DNA of 64,000 bases from Pannonibacter indicus (lineage in GTDB: Bacteria; Pseudomonadota; Alphaproteobacteria; Rhizobiales; Stappiaceae), in assembly GCF_001418225.1 (NCBI RefSeq), contig NZ_LIPT01000015.1, positions 1 to 64,000 of the forward strand. The letters are read 5' to 3'. The translations under genes were made by a program, and so were the position numbers. Of the stretch, positions 8,609-19,300 are shown one piece after another. Under the pieces are notes generated by a model. It was given only the letters and a program-made list of their open reading frames with translations, was not told the DNA's origin and searched no databases. Numbering within the stretch: the stretch's first letter is position 1; the number at the start of each line of letters is the position of its first letter.

Positions 8609-8754
8609 AATGCCCTCTTTGATCACATGGCATGATCCTACCGGACAATGGCATTCAGGCCAATGGTGATGAAACGGATTTCCGGCGATCTTCAGCCCAT
8701 CACAGCCCGGCCCTGCCGCAGACAGACGCGCCGGAGAAACACGAGGATGAGACC

Positions 8755-9192
8755 ATGCCCAGTTCCGTGACACAGTTTCCCGCCGCCCCTTCCGCCGAGG
8801 CTCTGGCCCATTTCGAGGCGCGGCTTGGTTTTGAGACCGATTGCTGGGACGTGCATCATGCCCTTGCAACGGGACAGCAGGACTTCGTGCTTCTGGATGT
8901 GCGCAGCCCGGCGCTTTACGAAAGCGGCCATCTGCCGGGCGCGCTCAACCTGCCGCATGGCAAGATGACGGAGCGGCGGATGGCGGAGTTTCCGGCTGGC
9001 TCGCTCTTCGTCGTCTATTGCGCCGGGCCGCATTGCAACGGCGCCAACAAGGCCGCCGTCCGCCTCGCCCGGCTCGGCCTGCCCGTCAAGGAACTCATCG
9101 GCGGCGTCACCGGCTGGCTGGATGAGGGCTTTGCGCTGGCAAAGGGCATGGAGCCGGGCAGCGTTGCGGAGCTGGAGGGGGCCGTAGCTTAA
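8755..9192 (+). CDS. Rhodanese-like domain protein
   Basis: A 145-residue single-domain rhodanese with start at 8755 behind GAGGA. The fold markers are FVLLDVRSPALYESGHLPGA and the active-site loop VVYCAGPHCNGANKAAVRLA, in which the catalytic Cys (about residue 87) is followed by AGPHCNGA. This longer loop with a second Cys occurs in a known subgroup. It could transfer sulfane sulfur or act as a redox protein. It is divergently transcribed from the GlxA-type regulator with 146 bases between the starts. Confidence 0.9.
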   Translation: MPSSVTQFPAAPSAEALAHFEARLGFETDCWDVHHALATGQQDFVLLDVRSPALYESGHLPGALNLPHGKMTERRMAEFPAGSLFVVYCAGPHCNGANKAAVRLARLGLPVKELIGGVTGWLDEGFALAKGMEPGSVAELEGAVA

Positions 9193-9205
9193 AGCATGCA
9201 GACCC

Positions 9206-10108
9206 TCAGGCCGCCTGTGTTGTCAGCCGGCCTGAACGCTTTTCATCTGCTAGCACCAGAAAAGATCCGGCAAGGATAAGGGCCGCACCGGGCCAGAGGT
9301 AGCCTTCCGGTGCGAAGCCGAAGGCGAGCCAGCCGGCGAGGATGTTCAGCGGCAGTTTCAGGTGATCGAAAGGCTGCACGAAGGCTGCATCGGCGCGGGC
9401 ATAGGCCAGCGTCAGCAGATAGTTGGCGCTGACGGTGAAGAGCCCGGCGCCCAGCGCCAGACCAATGCCCCAGCCCTGCGGCAGCACCGTGCCGCCATCG
9501 GCCAGCGCCATCAGCGCGTTGGCGGGCGTCAGCAGCATCAGGAGGAAGAGCGTCACCGTCTCCGGCTCTTCCTCACCGGTCAGGCGCTTGGTGACAAGCG
9601 AGGCCCCGCCCCACAGGGCAGCCGCCAGTACCGGCAGAAGGCTGGCCAGAACGAAGTCCTCCGACCAGGGCGCCAGCAGGATCATGCCACCGGCAAAACC
9701 GGTGAGCGTTGCCAGCCAGCGCAGCGGACTGACGGCTTCGCCCAGAAACAACCGCGCTCCGGCGATGACAAAGAAGGGCGAGGTCATCACCAGCGCAATC
9801 GCCTGCCAGACCGGCACGTTGGCCAGACCGAAGGCCCAGGCCTGCACGCCGCCGACTGCCAGCACCACACGCAGGGCATGCAGACCGGGGCGGCGCATGG
9901 TGAAGCGCCTCAACCCGCCGCGCAGCACCAGCGGCAGGGCGAAGAGGAAGGCGACAAAATACTGCCAGAAAGCCGCGCTGGAGGCGGGCAGCCCGTGCAG
10001 CATCGTCGCGCCCTGCAGGCACAGATTGACGATGGCAAAGGACGCCCCTGCCCCCACCATGCAGGCGGCGGCCGCAAGCGGCTGACGGGAAAAGGTATTT
10101 GCGGACAT
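9206..10108 (-). CDS. ribN: Riboflavin transporter RibN (EamA/DMT family)
   Basis: A 300-residue inner-membrane protein with ten predicted hydrophobic helices arranged as two EamA repeats (about residues 15-145 and 155-290). The second contains the conserved LTLAYARADAAFVQPFDHLKL segment. The start at 10108 is the first Met after the riboswitch leader. Function is assigned from the RNA just upstream: an FMN riboswitch at 10203-10356 on the same strand. RibN proteins of rhizobia and Brucella relatives are DMT transporters under exactly this control and import riboflavin. Without the riboswitch it would be called only a DMT permease. Confidence 0.88.
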   Translation of the reverse strand: MSANTFSRQPLAAAACMVGAGASFAIVNLCLQGATMLHGLPASSAAFWQYFVAFLFALPLVLRGGLRRFTMRRPGLHALRVVLAVGGVQAWAFGLANVPVWQAIALVMTSPFFVIAGARLFLGEAVSPLRWLATLTGFAGGMILLAPWSEDFVLASLLPVLAAALWGGASLVTKRLTGEEEPETVTLFLLMLLTPANALMALADGGTVLPQGWGIGLALGAGLFTVSANYLLTLAYARADAAFVQPFDHLKLPLNILAGWLAFGFAPEGYLWPGAALILAGSFLVLADEKRSGRLTTQAA

Positions 10109-10202
10109 GCACGGCGCTCCGACGCTGTCGTCATGTCCCCGGGGACAATCATGCGCATGGCAAGCCGCACCCGTTTGCGGCGGGCGGGCCAGCTGGCGCA
10201 CA

Positions 10203-10356
10203 AGCTCTCTTTCATCCGGACTATACCGTCGGCTCCGGCATCACACCGGATCTGCTGACCCTCTCCGGCAAGCCGGAGAGGCGCTCGCGGGCTCCGGGCA
10301 GAAACAAGCCTGCCTGATACCGCCGGTGGGGAATTGCACCCCGCCCCGAGAACTTC
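10203..10356 (-). promoter_or_regulatory. FMN riboswitch (RFN element)
   Basis: Read on the minus strand, the conserved RFN blocks appear in order: CGGGGCGGGGTGCAATTCCC with CACCGGCGGTA, then GCCCGCGAGCG, a variable stem (CTCTCCGGC/GCCGGAGAG), GATCCGGTGTGATGCCGGAG, CCGACGGTATAGTCCGGATG and AAAGAGAG. The element lies about 95 bases before the ribN start and after the end of the HAD gene. Its 3' flank holds complementary GC-rich segments around 10160-10200 that could form an expression platform. FMN binding is expected to shut off ribN when flavin is sufficient. Confidence 0.96.
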
Positions 10357-10417
10357 AGTGCCAAGGCATAGACCCGCCTGCCCTGTTGACGCAAGAGGGC
10401 AGATCAGGATTTTTCAG

Positions 10418-11083
10418 TCAGACTGAAAGCCAGCTGCCAATCTCGGCTGGCTCATAGGCGATCAAGGCAGGCTTCTCCGCCTCAAGCTCCTCGCGCGAAC
10501 CATAGCCCCAGAGCACGCCGATGCTGCGCAACCCGTTGGCATTGGCGCCGATCAGGTCATGCTTGCGGTCGCCGATCATGACGCACTGCCCGGCCTCGCG
10601 CCCCTCTTCGGCCAGCAGATAGGCGATCAGCTCCGCCTTGGCCGAACGGGTGCCATCCAGCTCCGAGCCATAGACGCGGATGAAATCCGGCATCAGGCCG
10701 AAATGCTCGACGATCTTGCCTGCATAGGCATGCGGTTTGGAGGTAGCGACATAAAGCGAGAAACCAGCTTCAGACAGCTTGCGGGTCAGCGGCGCAATGC
10801 CGGAAATCAGCTCGTTCTCGTAAAGTCCAGTGACCGTGTAGCGCTCGCGGTAGAGCGCTACGGCCCGGTCCAGCAGCTCCTTGTCGCTGCTGTTGAGAAG
10901 CACCGCGAAACTGTCCCACAGCGGCGGGCCGATGCACCAGCCGAGCTCTTCGGCTGGCGGCACAACGGCGCCAAGGGCTGCGAGGGCATGCTGGATGGAC
11001 CGCGTGATCCCGGCAAAAGGATCAGTCAGGGTCCCGTCCAGATCGAACAGGACCGTATCGATCCCGCCAGAGGACTGCGTCAT
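10418..11083 (-). CDS. HAD-superfamily hydrolase (phosphoglycolate phosphatase-like)
   Basis: A 221-residue HAD phosphatase. Motif I is VLFDLDGTLTDP (nucleophile Asp about residue 14), motif II is the ATSKP segment, and motif IV is CVMIGDRKHDLIGANANGLR. An alpha-helical C1 cap covers about residues 20-85. The substrate cannot be read from sequence; relatives include phosphoglycolate phosphatase and pyrophosphatase PpaX. Its ATG overlaps the pccA stop by four bases, so it is co-translated with the carboxylase gene. Confidence 0.88.
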   Translation of the reverse strand: MTQSSGGIDTVLFDLDGTLTDPFAGITRSIQHALAALGAVVPPAEELGWCIGPPLWDSFAVLLNSSDKELLDRAVALYRERYTVTGLYENELISGIAPLTRKLSEAGFSLYVATSKPHAYAGKIVEHFGLMPDFIRVYGSELDGTRSAKAELIAYLLAEEGREAGQCVMIGDRKHDLIGANANGLRSIGVLWGYGSREELEAEKPALIAYEPAEIGSWLSV

Positions 11084-13092
11084 TCAAACTCCATGATCAC
11101 GGCATCCACCGCCAGGCTGTCGCCCGGCTTGGCCTTGATCGAGGAGATAACACAGTCCCGTTCGGCGCGAAGCACGTTTTCCATCTTCATGGCTTCGACG
11201 ATGGCCAGCTGCTCGCCTGCCTTCACCTCCTGCCCCTCGGTGACGGCGATGGAGACGACGAGGCCCGGCATCGGGCACAGCAGCAGGCGGGAGGTGTCCG
11301 GCGGCAGTTTTTCCGGCATCAGCGCATCCAGCTCCGCCGTGCGCGGGGTCATGACGCGGGCGATGACGGAGAAGCCCTGCCAGTCGAGCCGGTAGCCGCC
11401 GCGCACCGGGCGCACCTGCACCGTGACGCGCCTGCCGTCCACCGTGCCGTTCCACAAAACATTCCCCGGCACCCAGCTGGAAGTGACCGTGACCGGCGCG
11501 CCCTCGCCCACGGCAATATCCATCTCGATGGGCGTGCCGGGATAGCCTTCGGTGAGGCGCACGGGGATGTAGTCCTTGCCGACCTTGACGGTCCATGCCT
11601 CGCGCACCGCACCCGAATGCGGGCGCAGGCGGCCCGGCAGATGGTCCAGCCGCTCGCGCCGCAGGGTTTCCATGGTCAGTGCTACGGCGGCCAGCGTCTC
11701 CAGCGCAGCCGCATCCGGCTCCGCCGGGGCAAAGCCATCCGGAAATTCTTCGGCGATGAAGCCGGTGGAGAGAGTGCCGGCACGCCAGCGCGGATGGTTC
11801 ATCAGCGAGGTGAGGAAGGGCACGTTGTGCTGGATGCCATCCACGTAGAAAGCATCAAGCGCTTCGGACATGGCCGCGATCGCCCCGGCCCGGTCCGGCG
11901 CATGGGTGACCAGTTTGGCGATCATCGGGTCGTAGAACATGGAGATTTCAGAGCCCTCGACCACGCCCGTGTCATTGCGCACGGTCACCCCATCGCTCAC
12001 TTTTTCCTCCGGCGGCCTGTAGCGCACAAGCCGGCCGATGGAGGGCAGGAAATTGCGGTACGGGTCTTCCGCATAGATGCGGCTTTCCACGGCCCAGCCG
12101 TTCAGCTTTACATCGGACTGGCGGATGGAGAGCTTTTCACCGGCGGCAACGCGGATCATCTGCTCGACCAGATCGATGCCGGTGATCAGTTCCGTTACCG
12201 GATGCTCCACCTGCAGGCGGGTGTTCATTTCCAGGAAGAAGAAGCTCTTGTCCTGTCCGGCGACGAATTCCACCGTGCCAGCGCTGTCATAGTTCACGGC
12301 CTTGGCAAGGGCCACCGCCTGCTCGCCCATGGCGCGGCGGGTGGCCTCGTCCAAGAGCGGCGACGGTGCTTCCTCGATGACCTTCTGGTTGCGGCGCTGG
12401 ATCGAGCATTCCCGCTCGCCCAGATAGATCACGTTGCCATGCTTGTCGCCCAGCACCTGAATTTCGATATGGCGCGGGTTCTGGATGAATTTCTCAATGA
12501 ACACCCGGTCATCGCCGAAGGAGGATGCGGCTTCCGACTTGGAGCGGGCAAAGCCCTCATGCACTTCACCGGCGTTCCAGGCGATGCGCATGCCCTTGCC
12601 GCCGCCACCGGCGGAGGCCTTGATCATCACCGGATAGCCGATTTCCTCCGCGATCTGCACGGCTTCTTCGGGAGACCCGATCACCCCCAGATAGCCCGGC
12701 ACGGTGCTGACCCTGGCTGCATTGGCGAATTTCTTGGATTCGATCTTGTCACCCATGGCGTCGATGGCCTTGGGGTTGGGGCCGATGAAGACAATGCCTT
12801 CCGCTGCCAGTGCTGACGGAAAAGCGGCGCGCTCGGACAGGAAGCCATAGCCCGGATGCACGGCCTCAGCGCCGGTCTGCTTGCAGGCGGCGATGATCTT
12901 GTCCATGACCAGATAGGACTCGGATGCGGCGGCCGGGCCGATATGCACCGCCTCATCGGCCATTTCCACATGCAGGGCGTCCCGGTCGGCGTCGGAATAG
13001 ACGGCTACGGTCCTGATGCCCATCCGCTTCGCGGTCTTGATGACCCGGCAGGCGATCTCACCCCGGTTTGCGATCAGGATCTTTGAAAACAT
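11080..13092 (-). CDS. pccA: Propionyl-CoA carboxylase, biotin carboxylase/BCCP alpha subunit
   Basis: A 670-residue alpha subunit. The start at 13092 (MFSKILIANRGEIACRVIKT) is the standard N terminus. Biotin carboxylase occupies about residues 1-447, with ATP-grasp motif KASAGGGGKGMRIAW and catalytic EMNTRLQVEHPVTE. A BT linker domain follows, and the biotinyl domain is at the C terminus, EAMKMEN with the biotin-accepting Lys636. Domain order and length match PccA rather than 3-methylcrotonyl or acetyl-CoA AccC. It works with PccB encoded at 48211-49743, converting propionyl-CoA to methylmalonyl-CoA. Having alpha and beta at separate loci is common in Hyphomicrobiales. Confidence 0.94.
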   Translation of the reverse strand: MFSKILIANRGEIACRVIKTAKRMGIRTVAVYSDADRDALHVEMADEAVHIGPAAASESYLVMDKIIAACKQTGAEAVHPGYGFLSERAAFPSALAAEGIVFIGPNPKAIDAMGDKIESKKFANAARVSTVPGYLGVIGSPEEAVQIAEEIGYPVMIKASAGGGGKGMRIAWNAGEVHEGFARSKSEAASSFGDDRVFIEKFIQNPRHIEIQVLGDKHGNVIYLGERECSIQRRNQKVIEEAPSPLLDEATRRAMGEQAVALAKAVNYDSAGTVEFVAGQDKSFFFLEMNTRLQVEHPVTELITGIDLVEQMIRVAAGEKLSIRQSDVKLNGWAVESRIYAEDPYRNFLPSIGRLVRYRPPEEKVSDGVTVRNDTGVVEGSEISMFYDPMIAKLVTHAPDRAGAIAAMSEALDAFYVDGIQHNVPFLTSLMNHPRWRAGTLSTGFIAEEFPDGFAPAEPDAAALETLAAVALTMETLRRERLDHLPGRLRPHSGAVREAWTVKVGKDYIPVRLTEGYPGTPIEMDIAVGEGAPVTVTSSWVPGNVLWNGTVDGRRVTVQVRPVRGGYRLDWQGFSVIARVMTPRTAELDALMPEKLPPDTSRLLLCPMPGLVVSIAVTEGQEVKAGEQLAIVEAMKMENVLRAERDCVISSIKAKPGDSLAVDAVIMEFE

Positions 13093-13350
13093 GCCTCGCC
13101 TGCTCCCGCGTCCAACTGGCTGCCTCCGTTGCATGACGAACGGTTTGCCAGCGATATTTGTAAGCCTTCCCCGGGTTTTAGGCGGGCTGTCACAGCGGCG
13201 CAATATCACCAAAGGATGAGCCGCCGCAGCATTGCCTGCCAGCAGGCATCTGCGGCCTCAAAGCCCGGCGCTGGATTTTCCCCCGCCAATCGCCTATCAC
13301 CCGCTGGCCTGCCGCCCTTATCTGCTGCGGCACCAGCCTGTGAGCCCTCC

Positions 13351-13716
13351 ATGGATGCCATTCACCTCGAAGATCTTGCCTTCTACGCCTATCACGGGCT
13401 TTACGAGGAGGAGATCCGGCTTGGCCAGAGATTCATCGTCGACATGAGCTGCTGGCTCGATCTCGGGCCCGCCAGCCGCGAAGACGAGTATGCCCTGACG
13501 GTCTGCTATGGCATGCTGGTGAGGACCATCGAAGGCGTGGTGCTGAACAACCGCTTCAATCTCATCGAGCGCCTCGCCGGGGCCATCATCGAGGCGGTTC
13601 TGGCGGCCGACAGCCGGATCGAAAAGGTGCGGGTGCGGGTTCACAAGCCGGGCGCGCCTCTTCCCATTGCGCAAGGGCGCGCCAGTGTCGAACTGGAGCG
13701 CACACGCAATCGTTAA
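13351..13716 (+). CDS. folB: Dihydroneopterin aldolase
   Basis: A 121-residue FolB-family enzyme. The start at 13351 (MDAIHLEDLAFYAYHGLYEE) gives the canonical N terminus with the YHG motif and the E of GLYEEE. Mid-protein VCYGMLVRTIEGVV and NLIERLAGAIIEAVL, and the late VRVHKPGAPLP, are signatures of the DHNA aldolase/epimerase fold. It converts dihydroneopterin to 6-hydroxymethyl-dihydropterin for folate. It stands alone, divergent from pccA; the 258-base gap between them shows nothing else I recognise. Confidence 0.92.
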   Translation: MDAIHLEDLAFYAYHGLYEEEIRLGQRFIVDMSCWLDLGPASREDEYALTVCYGMLVRTIEGVVLNNRFNLIERLAGAIIEAVLAADSRIEKVRVRVHKPGAPLPIAQGRASVELERTRNR

Positions 13717-13753
13717 CGGGTTCAGGCCGCCCCGCCCTTGCCGTCCCTCCGCT

Positions 13754-13778
13754 GGAACCTAGGTTCCTCCGCGCCGTT
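13754..13778 (+). promoter_or_regulatory. EcfG-type general stress response promoter
   Basis: GGAAC (13754-13758), a 16-base spacer and CGTT (13775-13778) match the alphaproteobacterial sigma-EcfG consensus GGAAC-N16/17-CGTT exactly. The -35 is embedded in a 14-base palindrome GGAACCTAGGTTCC. It faces the small secreted protein gene starting at 13864, giving a predicted 5' leader of roughly 80 bases. Confidence 0.68.
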
Positions 13779-13863
13779 ATATTTCGAACCGGCAGGTGTT
13801 TCCCCGGACTTGCCGCTTCCTTGAGGGAGCAGAAAGACCGGGCGCCTCTTTAAGGAGATGATG

Positions 13864-14175
13864 ATGTCTGGATTCATGCGGCATGCCGCCCTTGCGCTGA
13901 CAATCATTGCGGTTGGCACGAGCGTTGCGGAAGCCAGGCCCGACCTGCGGCAGATGACCTGCGCCGAGGCTCAGCAGACCGTGCTGCGCAATGGTGCCGT
14001 GGTCTTCACCACCGGGCCTTACACCTATGACCGTTTCGTCGCCAATCACTCCTATTGCGACCGCTGGGAAGAGGCGGTGCCCGTGACCGCAGCCACGCGC
14101 GACACACCGCAGTGCCCGGTGGCCTACAAATGCCAGGAACCGGCCTTCAATAACCGCTTCGGCTGGGATGACTGA
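13864..14175 (+). CDS. Small secreted protein of unknown function
   Basis: Three consecutive ATGs occur at 13858, 13861 and 13864; the AAGGAG at 13852-13857 gives best spacing to the last. The 103-residue product has a signal peptide (MSGFMRHAALALTIIAVGTS, cleaved near AEA) and a mature domain of about 80 residues. Four Cys residues (MTCAEAQ, SYCDRW, PQCPVAY, YKCQEP) are spaced for two disulfides. The TCAEAQ start is seen in several small rhizobial periplasmic proteins of unknown role. An EcfG-type promoter precedes it, suggesting stress induction. It converges on cobQ. Confidence 0.75.
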   Translation: MSGFMRHAALALTIIAVGTSVAEARPDLRQMTCAEAQQTVLRNGAVVFTTGPYTYDRFVANHSYCDRWEEAVPVTAATRDTPQCPVAYKCQEPAFNNRFGWDD

Positions 14176-14182
14176 TCTGCCT

Positions 14183-15670
14183 TCACACCCGTGACCGGGC
14201 AAGGCTCAGGATCAGGCCCATGTCCATGTGGCGGGCCAGATGCCCGGCCAGTTCATCCAGCACTGCGTCAATGGACGCCGTGTAGGAGACTTCCGCTGCC
14301 GCCCCGAGGCCTGACAGCCAGGCGGCGCGGAAGGCGTCTCCCGTGAAAAGCCCGTGCAGATAGGTGCCCAGCACCCGGCCATCGGCGCTCTGCGCCCCAT
14401 CGTGCCGCAAGCTGCCTGCACTGTCCCGCAGGCTCAGAACCGGCCTTGCACAATCCGGGCCCAACGTTTCGCCAAGGTGGATCTCATAGCCGGAGATGGG
14501 AACCTGTGCAGGCAGGAAGGTGCCCTGCGCCTCGCGCAGCTTCTTGTCCGCCGTCAGCACGGTATGCACATCGAGAAAGCCAAGCCCCTCAACCGTGCCC
14601 GCCCGCCCCTCGATCCCATCCGGATCGGCAATGGTGCGCCCCAGCATCTGATAGCCGCCACACAGGCCGATGATCCGCCCGCCGCGCCGGTGATGGGCGG
14701 CAAGGTCGATGTCCCAGCCCTGCGCCCGCAGGAAAGCCAGATCCCCCATGGTGGATTTGGTGCCGGGCAGCAGCACCACATCCGCATCGCCCGGCAGCGG
14801 CTGGCCGGGCTGCACCAGCACCAGCGTCACCCCCGGCTCCTGCCGCAGCGGATCGAGATCATCGAAATTGGCGATACGGGCGAGAACCGGCACTGCGATC
14901 TTCACCGGCCCGTTGCCAAGCCCATCCTCAAGACCCAGCGCGTCTTCGGCCGGCAGCAGCCCGGCCTTTGCAAACCACGGCACCACCCCGGCTGAGGCCC
15001 AGCCCGTGCGGCGGACAATCTCTGCAAGGCCATCATCGAACAGCGACGGATCACCCCGGAAGCGGTTGATGAAAAAGGCGCGGATACGGGCCTGCTCCTC
15101 CGGCTCCAGCACGGCATGGGTGCCGACCAGCGCGGCAATCACCCCGCCCCGGTCGATATCCCCGCACAGAAGCACCGGCAGGTCAGCGGCTTGCGCAAAG
15201 CCCATGTTGGCAATGTCGCCCTGGCGCAGATTGATCTCCGCCGGGCTGCCTGCCCCTTCCACCAGCACCAGATCCGCCTCTACAGACAGAAGAGCGAAAC
15301 TTTCAAGCACCTTCGGCAGCAGCTCGGCCTTGCGCGAACCATATTCGCGCGCCCGCATGGTGCCGAAGCGGCGGCCCTGCACGATCACCTGCGCGCCCGT
15401 ATCCGTCTCCGGCTTCAGCAGCACCGGGTTCATGTGCACGGTGGCCGGCATCCGGCAAGCCATGGCCTGCAACGCCTGTGCCCGTCCGATCTCGCCGCCA
15501 TCAACGGTGACAGCAGCGTTGTTCGACATGTTCTGCGGCTTGAAGGGAGCAACCTTCAGGCCCTGATTGGCAAAGTGGCGGCACAGACCCGCGACGATCA
15601 GGCTCTTGCCCACATTCGATCCCGTGCCCTGCACCATCAGGGCGGGCTTGCGGATGCCCGCCTGCGCCAT
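14183..15670 (-). CDS. cobQ: Cobyric acid synthase (glutamine-hydrolysing)
   Basis: A 495-residue amidotransferase that amidates adenosylcobyrinic acid a,c-diamide at b, d, e and g. The N-terminal dethiobiotin-synthetase-like domain has the P-loop [20 protein letters not shown] (about residues 13-32) and [12 protein letters not shown]. The C-terminal triad-type glutaminase has the nucleophile loop [12 protein letters not shown] (Cys about residue 338) and a late His in LGTYLHGLF. It is the last gene of the leftward cob operon; its ATG overlaps the cobO stop by one base (TGATG). Confidence 0.96.
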   Translation of the reverse strand: MAQAGIRKPALMVQGTGSNVGKSLIVAGLCRHFANQGLKVAPFKPQNMSNNAAVTVDGGEIGRAQALQAMACRMPATVHMNPVLLKPETDTGAQVIVQGRRFGTMRAREYGSRKAELLPKVLESFALLSVEADLVLVEGAGSPAEINLRQGDIANMGFAQAADLPVLLCGDIDRGGVIAALVGTHAVLEPEEQARIRAFFINRFRGDPSLFDDGLAEIVRRTGWASAGVVPWFAKAGLLPAEDALGLEDGLGNGPVKIAVPVLARIANFDDLDPLRQEPGVTLVLVQPGQPLPGDADVVLLPGTKSTMGDLAFLRAQGWDIDLAAHHRRGGRIIGLCGGYQMLGRTIADPDGIEGRAGTVEGLGFLDVHTVLTADKKLREAQGTFLPAQVPISGYEIHLGETLGPDCARPVLSLRDSAGSLRHDGAQSADGRVLGTYLHGLFTGDAFRAAWLSGLGAAAEVSYTASIDAVLDELAGHLARHMDMGLILSLARSRV

Positions 15671-16305
15671 CAGTATTCCACCCCCGCCTGCGGCTTCACG
15701 CCGGAGCGGAAGGGGTGTTTCACCTGTTCCATCTCGGTGACGAGATCGGCCACCTCGATCAGCTCATCCTTGGCGTTGCGGCCGGTGATGACGACATGCA
15801 CGTCCTCCGGCTTCTCATCTTTCAGAAACGCCACCACCTCGGCAATGTCGAGATAATCGTAGCGCAGCACGATGTTCAGCTCGTCGCAGAGCACCATCCG
15901 GTAGTCACCGCTGGTGATCATCTCCTTGGCTGCATCCCAGGCTTCCTGTGCCGCGGCGATGTCGCGCTGGCGGTCCTGCGTTTCCCAGGTGAACCCCTCG
16001 CCCATGCGCTTGACGGTGACGAGATCGGCGAAGCGCTCCAGCGCATGGGTTTCGCCCGTGTCGAGGCGGCCCTTGACGAACTGCACCACACCAACCCGGT
16101 GGCCATGACCGAGGGAGCGGAACACCATGCCGAAGCCTGCGGTGGACTTGCCCTTGCCCTTGCCGGTGTGGACGATGGTCAGACCCTTCTCGATGGTCTT
16201 GGTGGCCATGATCTTGTCGCGCGCCGCCTTCTTCTTGCGCATCTTCTCCGCATGGCGGGCGTTCAGGTCTTCTTCGGTCTGAATCTCGGTGTCGGTCTCG
16301 GTCAC
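15670..16305 (-). CDS. cobO: Cob(I)yrinic acid a,c-diamide adenosyltransferase
   Basis: A 211-residue CobA/CobO-type corrinoid adenosyltransferase. The P-loop is [20 protein letters not shown] (about residues 45-64), and the later segments [29 protein letters not shown] and [10 protein letters not shown] are diagnostic. The start is a GTG at 16305, five bases after the cobN stop; a downstream Met would cut into the charged N-terminal helix ([20 protein letters not shown]) conserved in CobO. It attaches the 5'-deoxyadenosyl group before CobQ acts. Confidence 0.96.
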   Translation of the reverse strand: MTETDTEIQTEEDLNARHAEKMRKKKAARDKIMATKTIEKGLTIVHTGKGKGKSTAGFGMVFRSLGHGHRVGVVQFVKGRLDTGETHALERFADLVTVKRMGEGFTWETQDRQRDIAAAQEAWDAAKEMITSGDYRMVLCDELNIVLRYDYLDIAEVVAFLKDEKPEDVHVVITGRNAKDELIEVADLVTEMEQVKHPFRSGVKPQAGVEY

Positions 16306-16310
16306 GGCGG

Positions 16311-19300
16311 TCAGGCCCTCATGGCTTGGGATGTGAGCTGGCTGGAGAGGCCAGCATGGACGGAGTTGCGGCGCGGCGTCCAGAGCCCGCGCCGGATCGC
16401 TTCGTCAAAGCGCTGGAGAATATCCTTATAGGCGGCGGGATTGGCATGGGCCAGGAACTCCCGCACGGCGGCATCCTCGATATAGGCGGTGTAAAGCTGA
16501 TCGAAATGATGCTCGCGCACCGCCCTTGTCGTCGCGGCGAAAGCAAAGAGATAATCCAGCGTCGCGGCAATCTCGAAGGCGCCCTTGTAGCCGTGGCGCA
16601 TGACCCCGGCGATCCACTTCGGGTTAGCCGCCCGGCCCCGCACCACGCGGGAAATCTCCTCTGACAGCGCCCGCACCACGGGCCGTTCGGGCCGCGAATG
16701 ATCGGTGTGATAGCTGACGGGCGCCTCCCCCGTCAGCGCCTCAACCGTTGCCGCAAGGCCTCCCTCGAACTGGTAGTAATCGTCGCTGTCGAGCAAATCA
16801 TGCTCCCGGTTGTCCTGATTGTGCAGCACCAGGTCGACGCCGCGCAGGCGCGTCTCGAAGCGCTCGCGCAGCACCTCGCCTTTCGCCCCGCCGCCATAGG
16901 CATAGGAGCCCCAGGCGAGAAAGGCCTCGGCGAAATCCTCCCGCCCCTCCCAGATGCCCTCATCCATCAGCGCCTGAAGACCAGCGCCATAGGCGCCCGG
17001 CATGGAGCCGAACACACGGATGGAAGCTTCGGCAAAGGCATCATCCTGCGCCAGCCCCCTGGCCTGCAGTTCCGCCCGTTCGGCCCGCACCCGCGCCGCG
17101 ATCGGATTGGCGCTTTCTGGCTCATCAAGTGCAGCCACCGCCCGCACGGCGCTGGTGAACAGGTCCATCTGGTGCGGGAAGGCATCGCGGAAGAAGCCGG
17201 AGATGCGCAGCGTCACGTCGATGCGCGGACGGCGCAGCTCCGACAGGGGCATGATCTCGAAACCGGTTACGCGCCCGGAGCCCGGCTCCCAGACCGGCCT
17301 TGCGCCGATCAGCGCCAGCGCCTGCGCAATGTCATCGCCGCCGGTACGCATGTTGGCCGTGCCCCAGCAGGTCAGCACCAGTGCCTTCGGCCACTCGCCC
17401 TCATCCTGAAAATAGCGCAGCGCCACTTCCGCCGCCGAGGCCTGACCCAGCCGCCAGGCAATCTCGGTCGGCACCGCTCGCACATCGACCGAATAGAAAT
17501 TCCGGCCCGTCGGCAGCACATCCGGCCGGCCCCGCGTCGGCGCACCGGACGGCCCCGGCGGCACGAAACGGCCATCCAGCGCCGCCAGAACCGCCGCCGT
17601 TTCCGCAGCTCCGGAGGCCGCTATGGCAGGTCTCAATGTGGACTCAATCTCCTGAAGAACAGAAGCTGTTGCAGTCAGCTCCGGACATTTCATTTCCCTG
17701 GAGACAAGCTTCACGGCCAGCAGCTCCAGCCGCTCCACCGTGTCACCACAAGAGCGCCACAGAGCATCGGACATGCCCGCCAGAAGCTCCGGCTTCGGCC
17801 CAGTCCAGGGGGCGGAAAAATCGCAGGACAGCGGATCGAAGTCTGGCGCATCGGCGAGCAGATCACGCGCCAGCGCCCGGATCAGGCTTTCATCCTGAGG
17901 CCTGCTTCCACGCGGCACGCGCACCAGCGCCACCAGCAGATCATGCAGCAGCCGCCCCTGCGGGCTTTCACCCAGCACATGCAGCCCGTCGCGGATCTGC
18001 AATTCCTTGAGGTCACACAAATGCGCATCAAGCCGTGCCAGCCGGGTCGTCTCGCACATGTCCGGCGTCAGGCCGATATCCGCATCAAGCCCATGAACGG
18101 AAGCAAGCTCCAGAATGTCCCGCGTCAGCACTTTCTGCCGGCGCGGATCGACGCCGCTGGCGAGGTAATATTCATCGAGCAGATTTTCCATTTCATTGGC
18201 AACGCCATAATTTTCAGCCCGCGTCAGCGGCGGTGTCAGATGATCAACAATTACGGCAGAGGCCCGGCGCTTGGCCTGCATGCCCTCACCCGGATCATTG
18301 ACAATGAAAGGATAAACGTTCGGCACCGGACCCAGCACGGCCTCCGGGTAGCATTCTTCGGACAGGGCCAGCGCCTTGCCCGGCAGCCATTCCAGATTGC
18401 CGTGCTTGCCGAGATGGACGACGGCATCGATACCGGCCACCTCGCGCAGCCAGATATAGAAGGCAAAGTAGTTGTGCGGCGGCACCAGATCCGGATCGTG
18501 ATAGGTCGCCTTGGGGTCGATGTTATAGCCGCGCGCGGGCTGAATGCCGGCATAGACCCTGCCAAACCGGGTCAGCGGCAGCTCGAAGGCGCCATCGCGC
18601 ACGGCAGGGTCATCTTCCGGACCGCCCCAGCGCGCCGTCACCTGCGCCTGCACCGCCTCCGGCAAGGACGCAAAAGCCCTGCGGTAATCCGCAAGCGCAA
18701 AGCGCACATCCACCCGGCGCCCGGCCCGCCCATGGATATCATTGGTCACGCCCGCCGTCAGATGGGCCATCAGCGTTTCGGAAGTAACCGGTGCATCAAC
18801 CGGGACGTCATAGCCTGCGTCCCGCAGATCCGCGATCAGGGCAGCGCAGGAGGCAGGCGTATCCAGCCCCACCCCATTGGCAATGCGGCCGCCGCTGTCG
18901 GGATAATTCGCCAGCACCAGCGCCACCTTGCGCGCGGCAGCGGGCTTGCCGCCCAGCTTCGCCCAGTTTGCCGCAAGAGCGGCCACAAAGGCCATGCGGC
19001 TTTCTTCGGGCCTGAAGAGCACGGGGCGGAACTGGGTGGCGGGATCAAGGATGCCTTCTTCCTTGAACGAGACCGCCCGCGTCATCAGCCGCCCGTCCAG
19101 CTCCGGCAGAACCACATGCATGGCCAGATCGCGCACGGAGAGCCCTTGCGTGCTTTCGGCCCAGCCCGCCCGCGAGGAGGAGGAGAAGACCACCTGCAGC
19201 ACCGGGCGGCCCGGCGCATCCAGCGGTGACGGCTGATGCACGCGTCCGCCGCTGGAAACGGCAAAGGCCGTCGCATTCAGCACCACCGCCGGCGGCAGCG

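Noticed and set aside
16698-19229. 843-codon open frame antisense to cobN
   Set aside because: CobN is intact with family motifs throughout; the opposite frame is low-complexity and lacks a ribosome-binding site. The same applies to the long plus-strand frames at 11617-12816, 35888-39058, 43577-45142 and 57510-59969.
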